From JACCXG01 sp963836735 (GTDB lineage: Bacteria > Acidobacteriota > Vicinamibacteria > Vicinamibacterales > 2-12-FULL-66-21), in contig CAWIKP010000034.1 in NCBI GenBank assembly GCA_963836735.1, forward strand, positions 18,008 through 82,007: a DNA stretch of 64,000 bases. The letters run 5' to 3'. The notes below the pieces were generated by a model. It was not told the origin of the DNA. It ran no database searches and was given only the letters and a program-made list of their open reading frames with translations. Below, piece after piece: positions 20,253-28,501 of this stretch. The translations under genes and the position numbers were made by a program. How positions within the stretch are numbered: position 1 is the stretch's first letter; each line of letters starts with the position of its first letter.

Positions 20253-21918
20253 ATGAAACGTCGAGACTTTCTGAAGACCGTGGCCTCGTCGGGACTGATG
20301 ATCGCCGCGAGCGATCTCGTCGCCGATCTGCTCGCGCAGTCGCCGCCGGGCAAGCCGCTCGAATCGCAGTTCAAGGGCCTCGCGGACGTGGCGCTCGCGG
20401 AAGCGAAGCGCAGCGGCTGCACGTACGCCGATATCCGGTTCACGCGGCGGACCAACTCGAGCGTCAACGCCAACGGCGGCAACAGCGACTTCGAGGGCTT
20501 CGGCAACTTCGGAGGCGGCGGACGCGGCGGGCGCGGTGGCAGGGGTGGACGCGGTGGTGGTGGCGGCGGCGGTGGCTTCGGCGGCGCGGACGAGACCTCG
20601 GGCCGCGGAGCCGCGGGCTTCGGCGTGCGGGTGATTCACAGCGGGGTCTGGGGCTTCGCCAGCAGCCCGGTCGTGACCGAAGAAGAAATCCGCCGGATCA
20701 CACGGATCGCCACGGAAGTGGCCAAGGCGAGCGCCATCGCGAAGCAGCGGGACGTGCTCCTGGCGCCAGTGCGCGCGTACACCGAGGTACTGGGCCACGC
20801 CGATCGTGAACAACCCGGAGTCGCTGTCGCGCGATGACAAGCAGGCGCTGGTTCAGCGCGTGGTCGACATCGCGGTGAAGAACAAGGACGTCGTGAGCGT
20901 CCAGGCGTCTGTCGGCATCGAGCACGAGTGGAAGTACTTCGCCAGCTCGGACGGCTCCTACATCGAGCAGGAGGTCTGGACCTGCTCGCCGTCGTTCACG
21001 GTCACCGCGCGCAAGGACGGCGAGACGAAGTCGCGCACCTACACCGGCGAGATGATGACCGGGGGCTGGGAGATCGCCGAGCGCGCGCAGATGCCGGAGA
21101 ACGCCGAGCGCATTGCCTCCGAGGCGGTCGAGTTCTGCACCGCCAAGCCGGTAGAGATGGGCGTCAAGGACGTCGTGATGACCCCGTCACATGCCATGCT
21201 CACGATCCACGAGATCGTCGGCCACGCCACCGAGCTCGATCGCATCCTCGGCTACGAGGCGAACTACGCGGGCACCAGCTTCATCAAGATCTCCGACCTC
21301 GGGAAGCTGAAGTACGGGTCCAAGCTGTTCAACATCACCGCGGATCGAACACTCCCCGGGGGGGTCGGCACGGTCGGCTTCGACGACGACGGGGTGAAGA
21401 CACAGCAGTGGCCCCTGGTGCGGGAAGGGATCCTGGTGGGACTGCAGACCAATCGCGAGATGGCGCACCTGATCGGCGAGAAGGAGAGCCGCGGCTGCAC
21501 CTCGGCGAACTCCTGGCGCGATTACCCGTTCCTGCGCATGCCGAACGTGCACCTCGATCCGGGTCCGGCGGGCTCCCCCACGCCCGAGCAGATCATCGCC
21601 GACACGAAGGACGGCGTCGTGATCGACGGCCGCGGCAGCTACTCGATCGACCAGCAGCGCTACAACGGGCAATTCGGCGGCAACGCCTTCTGGGAGATCA
21701 AGAACGGCAAGATCACCCGCATGGTGAGCAACGTCACCTACAACGCGATCACCACCGACTTCTGGGGCAATCTCGACGCGATCTCGGGCAAAGAGTCGTG
21801 GAAGATGTTCGGCACCGGTGGCGACGCCAAGGGCCAGCCGACGCAGACCAACAGCATCACGCACGGATCGCCATACCTGCGGATTCGGAAACTGATGATC
21901 GGCGCGGCGTACGCTTAG
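20253..21918 (+). CDS. tldD: TldD-like metallopeptidase with Tat signal (one frameshift)
   Basis: Starts MKRRDFLKTVASSGLMIAAS, a twin-arginine signal (RRDFLK), so this subunit should be exported folded. After the N-terminal domain comes a long Gly/Arg-rich segment (residues about 85-112, mostly G with four R) not expected in ordinary TldD. One surplus base near 20786 shifts the frame; removing it gives YTEYWATPIVNNPESLSRDD, joining the ORF that starts at 20806. The zinc motif HEIVGHATELD (HExxxH) and the downstream Cys ligand region (EKESRGCTSANSWRDYPF) are intact. About 555 residues. It pairs with the preceding TldE-like gene, but only this half carries an export signal. Confidence 0.88.
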
Positions 21919-21950
21919 CCCAAACTGGAAGCTGGAAAGCTGGAAACTGA

Positions 21951-22817
<867 letters not shown>

Positions 22818-22822
22818 ACTAT

Positions 22823-23036
22823 CGGGTTCCCAGGTTCCAGGGTTCGGTTCCAGGGTTCGGTTCAAGGTTCAGGGTTCGGTTCGGGGGTTCCGGGTTCTCG
22901 GTTCGCAGCCATCCAGAAACTCCCGCACCGCGATGACGTAACCCTGGAGCGAACCCCGAACCGAACCTGGAACCCTGAACCGAACCCGGAACCTGGAACC
23001 GAACCCGGAACCCTGAACCCCTGAACCCGGAACCGA
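22823..23036. repeat. family B hairpin element, copy 3 (largest)
   Basis: A left arm of GGTTCC/GGGTTC heptamer-like units (22824-22905) and a right arm of GAACC units (22950-23034) are in opposite orientation around a core of about 45 bases. The right arm ends 4 bases before the sufE ATG. Confidence 0.8.
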
Positions 23037-23038
23037 CC

Positions 23039-23470
23039 ATGCCCCTCCCCGCCCGCCTCCAGGCCGTCCTCGATACCTTCGATCTGTTCCCCGATCCCGC
23101 CGATCGGACGAATCTGCTCCTCAGCTACGCGGATCAATTCCGCGACGTGCCGACCGACGTCGCCACGCGGCCGTTCGACACGTCGCACCAGGTGCCGCAG
23201 TGCGAGTCGGATGCGTACGTGTGGGCGATGAAGATGCCCGACGGCACGCTGCAACTGCACTTCGCGGTCGAGAACCCCTCGGGCGTCTCCGCGAAGGCGC
23301 TGGCGACGATTCTCGATCGGTCGCTCTCGGGCCTGCCGCCGGAGCAGATCGCGCAGATCGACGCGTCGATCGTCGAGCGCATCTTCCGGCAGAACATCTC
23401 GATGGGCAAGGGCATGGGCCTGATGTCGATGGTCGAGGCAGTCCGAGCGCTGGCCCGCCGGGCGGGCTGA
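23039..23470 (+). CDS. sufE: SufE-family cysteine desulfuration protein
   Basis: 143 residues. SufE accepts persulfide sulfur from the SufS cysteine desulfurase and passes it to the Suf Fe-S assembly scaffold. The fold is recognisable from LQAVLDTFDLFPDPADRTNL, YADQFRDVP and the catalytic-Cys loop HQVPQCESDAYVWA (Cys near residue 54), then LSGLPPEQIAQID and FRQNISMGKGMGLMSMVEAV. Length normal. The sulfurtransferase is just upstream; sufS and sufBCD are not in this window. Confidence 0.93.
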   Translation: MPLPARLQAVLDTFDLFPDPADRTNLLLSYADQFRDVPTDVATRPFDTSHQVPQCESDAYVWAMKMPDGTLQLHFAVENPSGVSAKALATILDRSLSGLPPEQIAQIDASIVERIFRQNISMGKGMGLMSMVEAVRALARRAG

Positions 23471-23621
23471 CTCAACTCCCAACTGCCAACTTCCAACTCC
23501 CAAAGGGAGTCGGTCGAACAACAGGGTGAAAGTCGGGACAACAAGCTTGTTGAGACGTCTTCCACCCTGATGGTACGAGCGGTTCTCCTTGGGAGTTGGA
23601 GATTGGGAGTTGGGAGTTGAG
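23471..23621. repeat. family A hairpin element, copy 4
   Basis: CTCAACTCCCAACTGCCAAC on the left matches the inverse of GATTGGGAGTTGGGAGTTGA. The inner stem CGAACAACAGGGTGAAAG pairs imperfectly with CTTCCACCCTGATGGTACG, and the centre is ACAACAAGCTTGTTG. It begins immediately after the sufE stop and ends 8 bases before the first PadR operator candidate. Confidence 0.85.
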
Positions 23622-23628
23622 CCTGACT

Positions 23629-23647
23629 CCCATCGACAGACGATGGG
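23629..23647. promoter_or_regulatory. candidate PadR operator, upstream site
   Basis: CCCATCG-ACAGA-CGATGGG is a perfect 7-5-7 inverted repeat. It repeats the half-sites of the 23681 element at a centre-to-centre distance of 52 bp, and a TTGACA lies 2 bases downstream. Confidence 0.6.
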
Positions 23648-23649
23648 GC

Positions 23650-23655
23650 TTGACA
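23650..23655 (+). promoter_or_regulatory. candidate -35 element (TTGACA) of the padR-ADOP operon
   Basis: A consensus TTGACA sits between the two identical operator candidates, 51 bases before the padR ATG. No convincing -10 box is visible; the region at the right distance reads CATCCTA. Confidence 0.4.
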
Positions 23656-23680
23656 CAGCCGGCGCAACCGATCCATCCTA

Positions 23681-23699
23681 CCCATCGTCTAACGATGGG
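23681..23699. promoter_or_regulatory. candidate PadR operator, downstream site
   Basis: CCCATCGT-CTA-ACGATGGG is a perfect 8-3-8 inverted repeat ending 6 bases before the padR ATG, where a bound dimer would block initiation. The half-sites are identical to the 23629 element. Confidence 0.65.
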
Positions 23700-23705
23700 A
23701 GAGGG

Positions 23706-24044
23706 ATGGGAATAACCAACCAGCCGCCCGACCTGCTGCCGGGGACGCTCGACATGCTGATCCTGCGGACGCTCGGGCGCGGGCCGCTGCACGGCTACGC
23801 CATCGCCGACCGCATCCGCCTGGTGTCCGACGAGGTGCTGGTGGTGGGTGAAAGCTCGCTGTACCCGGGGCTTCAGCGGCTGCTGGTGAACGGGTGGGTC
23901 ACCGCGGAATGGGGGGCGTCCGACAACAACCGGCGCGCCCGCTATTACACGCTGACCGCCGCGGGCCGCAAACGTCTCACGTCCGAGCGAAAGGAGTTCC
24001 AGCGGCTGATCGGCGCGATCCAGCAGGTCCTCGACTCCGCGTAG
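23706..24044 (+). CDS. PadR-family transcriptional regulator
   Basis: 112 residues: MGITNQPPDLLPGTLDMLIL, then the winged helix (GPLHGYAIADRIRLVS, SSLYPGLQRLLVNGWVTAEW, NNRRARYYTLTAAGRKRL) and a short C-terminal dimer helix (PadR-s1 type). This compact form often sits in front of ADOP permease genes in Acidobacteriota, and the next gene here is one, 24 bases away. The start is chosen after AGAGG and at the conserved N-terminal length. Two matching 19-bp palindromes upstream suggest autorepression of the operon. Confidence 0.93.
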   Translation: MGITNQPPDLLPGTLDMLILRTLGRGPLHGYAIADRIRLVSDEVLVVGESSLYPGLQRLLVNGWVTAEWGASDNNRRARYYTLTAAGRKRLTSERKEFQRLIGAIQQVLDSA

Positions 24045-24068
24045 CCGGCATCAACAGGGTGCACTGCC

Positions 24069-26728
24069 ATGAACGTCCTTCGCCGCATCTGGTATCTGCT
24101 GCGTCACCGCAACATCGACGCTGACCTCGCCGAGGAGCTCGAGAGCCACCGGGCGATGGCGCAGGCCAGGCTCGAACGTGCGGGGCTCGTCCGCGCCCGA
24201 TGCGGCGGCCGAGAGCCGGCGGCTGATGGGCAACCTGACCCTGGCCCGCGAAGAAGCCCGCGCGGCGTGGATTTCACCATGGCTGGAGAGCACGTGGCAG
24301 GACGTCCTCTATGCGCTGCGGATGTTCCGCAGGGCGCCGGCGTTCACGGCGACACTTGTCCTCGTGCTCGGGCTGGGCATCGGCGCGACCACCGCGGTGT
24401 TCACGCTGGTCGACGGACTGATCCTGCGGGCTCTGCCCGTTCAATCTCCGGATCGCCTCGTGTATTTCAGCAGTCCCTCGTTCTCCTACCCGGTCTTTCA
24501 GGAGGTCCGCGCCCGCAGTACCGATGTGATCCAGAGCGTGGCGGCCTGGAGCGTCGAGGACATGCATGTCGCGTGGGGGCAGGAGCTCGAACCGGCTGCA
24601 GTCCTGACCGCGTCTGGCGGGTTCTTTGCCACGCTGGGAGTGACCGCCGCGATCGGTCGTACCTTCTCGGAAGAGGATGACCAGGTCGGAGGCGGTCCTC
24701 ACGGCCGCGTCGCGGTCATCAGCGATGCCGCCTGGCGCCGCCGCTACGGCGGGGACCCGGGAGCGATCGGACGGACAGTCCGTGTGGGGCCGGAGACGTT
24801 CACCATCGTTGGGGTCACGCCCGGCGGCTACTCGGGAGTCACTCCGGGCATGGCGCCGGAAATCACGATCCCGCTGCTGAGCACCGTGAGGCCGGCCCAG
24901 CTGAAGTCGCCGACATCGAGCTGGGTCCACCTGATCGGCAGACTTCGCGACGGCGTGACGCTCCTCGAAGCGAACACGGCGCTGACGCGGTTCTGGCCCG
25001 ACGTGCTCGAGGCCACCACCCCGTCGTCGGTGGACGCCGATCGCCGCGCGCATTTCCTCGGCCGGAAGACCTCCCTCGAATCCGCCAGCGCGGGGTTCTC
25101 GCGCGTGCGCAATCGCTTCGCGCGGCCGCTGTGGTTTCTGTTCGCCCTGGTTGGCGTTCTGCTGCTGATCGCGTGCGCCAGCGCCGCAAACCTGCTGCTG
25201 GCCCGCGGCGCCGGACGGCGGCGCGAGATTGCCGTTCGGCTGGCGATTGGCGCCGGACGGACGAGGCTCGTGCGACAGATGCTCACCGAGTCGCTGGTGT
25301 GGACGCTGCTGGCATCGCTGGCCGGGCTGCTGATCGCCTCGTGGGGCGCCAACGCTCTGGTCGCGCTCATGACCACCCGCGAGCAGAAGATCGATCTGGA
25401 TGCCGGCGTCAGTCTCCGGGTCCTGTTGTTCGCCCTCGGCGTTGCCGCGGTCACCTCCGCCGTCTGCTCGGTGCTGCCGGCGATCGGCGCGACCCGCATC
25501 GATCCCGCTGCCGGACTGAAGGTGGCGCCCGACTCGACTCGTGCGATGCCTTCACGCTGGGCGTCGGGCCGATGGATCGTCGCGGCGCAGGTCGCGCTTT
25601 CTGTCCTGCTGCTCGGAAGCGCGGCGTTGTTCGGCCGCAGTCTCTACACCGTGCTCGCCCAGTCGGCCGGCGTCGATCGCCAGAATGTCCTCGTGCTTGC
25701 GGCCGACGTCGACGCAGCGGGATACGACGAAGAACGGGCGGCGCGCTTCTATCAGGAGCTGCTCGAACGGGTTCGGCAGGTGCCTGGCATCGCGGCCGCG
25801 AGCCTCTCGATGTATCCGCCGCTCAGCGGCGGCGATGGCGCCTGGACCGAGAACATCGGCATCGAGGGCGCGCAGCCCATACCCGGCTCGATCACCGTGT
25901 ATTTCAACACCGTGTCGTCGAATTACTTCGGCACGACCGGTATGACGCTCCTGCGTGGACGCGACATCGCCGACGGCGATCACGAGTCCGCCGTCCCGGT
26001 TGTTGTCGTCAACGAGACCCTGGCGCGTCACTTCTTTCCAGGACAGGATCCGCTGGGCCGCCGGATCACCATCGGCCGGGCCCAGTCCCGGAAGGACCTC
26101 CAGGTCGTCGGTCTGGTTTCAGACGCAAAGTATCAGCGGCTCCAGGAGGCGCCGCGCGCGGTCGCGTTCCTGCCATGGCGGCAGCAGCGGGGGGACAACA
26201 TGTTCATCGAGATGCGGGTGACGCCGCGGGCATCGGTATCGGAACTGGTCCGCCGCGAGGTGCGCGCCCTCGACGTGGTCGTTCCGATCCACATGCAGAC
26301 GGTCGCCGACCGCATCCGCGAGTCGATCGTCACCGAGCGCGTGCTGGCATCGCTCGCCGGCCTGCTCGCCGCGGTCGCCGCCGTGCTGGCATGTGCCGGG
26401 CTCTACGGGCTGCTCGCGTACGGCGTCTCCAGGAGGACGCGCGAAATCGGCGTGCGCCTGGCGCTTGGCGCGGAGCGCCGCGCGGTCGTCCTGGGAGTGT
26501 TGTCGGAGTCCGTCGTGCTCGCGCTGATTCGGCATCGTTGCCGGCGTTGCCGCCACGCTGGCGTTCGGACGGTTCGCCCGCGGTCTGCTGTTCCAGATCA
26601 CCCCCGCCGATCCCGCCTCTCTCAGCGCCGCCGCGGCGCTCATGCTCGTCGTCGCCTGCCTGGCCGGTCTCGGCCCCGCGTGGCGCGCGTCGCGGGTTGA
26701 TCCCGTCATTGCGTTGAAGGCGGAATGA
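24069..26728 (+). CDS. ADOP-type ABC permease (MacB/FtsX duplicated, two frameshifts)
   Basis: Restored length about 885 residues. A short N-terminal segment (MNVLRRIWYLLRHRNIDADL, ESHRAMAQARLERAGL) of the kind seen only in PadR-linked ADOPs precedes the first MacB-type domain (DVLYALRMFRRAPAFTATLV). The first FtsX core (RREIAVRLAIGAGRTRLVRQ) is followed by a second, ending SRRTREIGVRLALGAERRAV and ASRVDPVIALKAE. Surplus bases near 24193 and 26531 split it; removing the second gives LIGIVAGVAATLAFGRFARG. These permeases have no dedicated ATPase gene next to them. Likely repressed by the upstream PadR protein. Substrate unknown. Confidence 0.88.
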
Positions 26729-26896
26729 AGGTTCCGGGTTCCGGGTGCCGGGGTGCCAGGTTCGGTTCCAGGTTCGGGTTCGGTTCAGGTTCGGGTTCCT
26801 CCACGACGGGCTGCAGCGGCTCGGACGCCGAGCCTCGAACCTGGAACCGAACCTGGAACCTGGAACCCGGCACCCGGCACCCGGCACCTAGGAACC
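26729..26896. repeat. family B hairpin element, copy 4
   Basis: GGTTCCGGGTTCCGGGTGCC begins the left arm directly after the ADOP stop. The right arm has GAACCTGGAACC and CCGGCACC units. The core, around GGCTGCAGCGGCTCGGAC, is unrelated to the cores of other copies. It lies between convergent genes and may double as a terminator. Confidence 0.75.
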
Positions 26897-26908
26897 CTCG
26901 ACGGGATT

Positions 26909-27712
26909 TCAAGAGCCGATCCCTGTCCTCAACCGGTCCAACGCGATCCCCACCGCGACCACTACGTTCAGCGAGTCCACAAAATCCTCGATGGGGATGC
27001 GCACACGAAGATCCGCCTCCTCGAGCGACGAAGGGTCCAGACCTGGCCCTTCCGCGCCAACCATGACGATCGCGCGGTCGTCCGGGCCGAACGAAGGAGC
27101 CTGGGCGAGATCGACAGCCGACGCCGACGGTGTCAGCGCGATCACTTTGAAGCTGCGCTCACGAAATGCTGAAAGCGTGGCGCGCCACTCCTCTGCGCGC
27201 GCGAACGGGATCCTGAGCGCTGCTCCCATCGAGGTCCTGATCGCCTTGCGATAGAAGGGATCGCCGCTTCCCGGGTCGAGCAGGACGCCGTCGACGCCAA
27301 GTGCCGCGGCCGTACGAAACAGGCCGCCCACATTGTCGGGGTTGCCGACACCTTCGAGCGCGAGGATGCGCCGGCACGGAAACAGGTCCGCGGGACCGAG
27401 CGACGGCGGCCGGGTGACCAGCGCCAGGCAGCCGCGATGGAAGTTGAACCCGGTGATCCTTGCCATGAGTGACGCGTCACCGCAGACCAGGACCGGGGCG
27501 GCGGCCCTCGACAATGGCTCGCCCAGCGCGGCCTGCGCCGCCCGATTGACGAGGATGGAATGGACGTCGAATCTGCCGAGCGCGAGCAGCCGCTCGACGA
27601 CGAGGCGCCCTTCGGCAACGAAGAGATGCCTGGCGGCAATCCAGGCGGGGTCGGCAACGTGACGATACGGATCGAGCCGCGGGTCGTCAGCCGAATCGAT
27701 CCAGTGGATCAC
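26909..27712 (-). CDS. SpoU/TrmH-family RNA 2'-O-methyltransferase
   Basis: About 267 residues from GTG 27712, whose GTGA overlaps the stop of the upstream gene. The N-terminal substrate domain (FVAEGRLVVERLLALGRFDV) is followed by the SPOUT catalytic domain with its three motifs: ALEGVGNPDNVGGLFRTAAA, VMVGAEGPGLD and RIPIEDFVDSLNVVVAVGIA. The trefoil-knot fold binds S-adenosylmethionine and methylates ribose in tRNA or rRNA; which RNA cannot be told. It is co-translated with the GNAT-like gene. Confidence 0.92.
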   Translation of the reverse strand: MIHWIDSADDPRLDPYRHVADPAWIAARHLFVAEGRLVVERLLALGRFDVHSILVNRAAQAALGEPLSRAAAPVLVCGDASLMARITGFNFHRGCLALVTRPPSLGPADLFPCRRILALEGVGNPDNVGGLFRTAAALGVDGVLLDPGSGDPFYRKAIRTSMGAALRIPFARAEEWRATLSAFRERSFKVIALTPSASAVDLAQAPSFGPDDRAIVMVGAEGPGLDPSSLEEADLRVRIPIEDFVDSLNVVVAVGIALDRLRTGIGS

Positions 27713-28311
27713 TGGTCGGCCCGGACGACCGACCGGCGGCTGCGGTGGGTGTCGATCACGTGCTGGCCGAGGCGCTTGCTGAAGAACACCTTCGACTCGC
27801 CTGGATCCACCGGGTGCTGCACGAATCGGATGATGTCGAAGCGCAGCTGCGCGAGCGTGCTGCGCATCTCGTAGAACCGGTTCTTGGTCTTGACGATGAT
27901 CTCGTCGAAGCCGTTGTCCATCGCCCAGACTTCCTGCTCTTCGGTCAGCGCGCGGAAATGTCCCTGCCCGCGCCAGTCGCTGCGGGTGCCGCCGATCCAC
28001 TGATAGAGCACCCGCCGTCCGTCGAACTCCACGCAGTCCTCGAGCTGCGCGACCAGATCTGCCAGCTTGGGATCCGTCTCCTCGGCCCGGAGCTCGTGCG
28101 CCACCTTGAACGACACCGGCACGAACGTGCCCGGCTCCTCGGGCAGGGCCGCTTCCGCCATCAGGATCTGGTGATCCCGGTTGGCGAGGCGCTGGATGAC
28201 TTCCATCGCCGACTTCTTGCGCGGGAAATCGAGGAAGAACTCCTCGATGTACTGAATCTCCAACGCCCCCTGCTGGAGCCCGTACTGCTTGATCAGGTAT
28301 TCAACGGACAT
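27709..28311 (-). CDS. GNAT-fold acyltransferase-like protein
   Basis: 200 residues starting MSVEYLIKQYGLQQGALEIQ. The acyl-CoA binding P-loop is suggested by SDWRGQGHFRALTEEQEVWA (an R-G-Q-G-x-F/A version of RxxGxG), with DEIIVKTKNRFYEMRSTL and LAQLRFDIIRFVQHP as the following strands. Highly acidic N-terminal half. The acceptor is unknown. It overlaps the methyltransferase start (GTGA), so the two are coupled and may act on the same RNA or protein target; that is inference. Confidence 0.75.
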   Translation of the reverse strand: MSVEYLIKQYGLQQGALEIQYIEEFFLDFPRKKSAMEVIQRLANRDHQILMAEAALPEEPGTFVPVSFKVAHELRAEETDPKLADLVAQLEDCVEFDGRRVLYQWIGGTRSDWRGQGHFRALTEEQEVWAMDNGFDEIIVKTKNRFYEMRSTLAQLRFDIIRFVQHPVDPGESKVFFSKRLGQHVIDTHRSRRSVVRADQ

Positions 28312-28324
28312 CTACAAATCATAA

Positions 28325-28498
28325 TTCCCAACTCCCAACTTCCAACTCCCAAGGGGAATCCTTCGAACAATCGGGTGGAGGTCGAAACAAATAACCAGAG
28401 GGCAAGGAGATAAGGAGGTACCTCCTGTAATTTCGGTCGACTTCCACCCATGTCCGAAGCCTTTCCTTTGAGAATTGGAAGTCTGGCGTTGGGAGTTG
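28325..28498. repeat. family A hairpin element, copy 5
   Basis: CAACTCCCAACTTCCAACTC on the left pairs with the inverse of GGAAGTCTGGCGTTGGGAGT. The inner stem CTTCGAACAATCGGGTGGAG pairs with CTTCCACCCATGTCCGAAG. The centre carries AGGAGGTACCTCCT, a perfect 14-bp palindrome. It separates the GNAT-like gene start (28311) from the ADOP stop (28502). Confidence 0.85.
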
Positions 28499-28501
28499 TC
28501 G

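Noticed and set aside
20780..20810. Programmed frameshift in the tldD-like gene
   Set aside because: No slippery heptamer or downstream structure, and the same one-base surplus occurs in many unrelated genes, so error or mutation is simpler.
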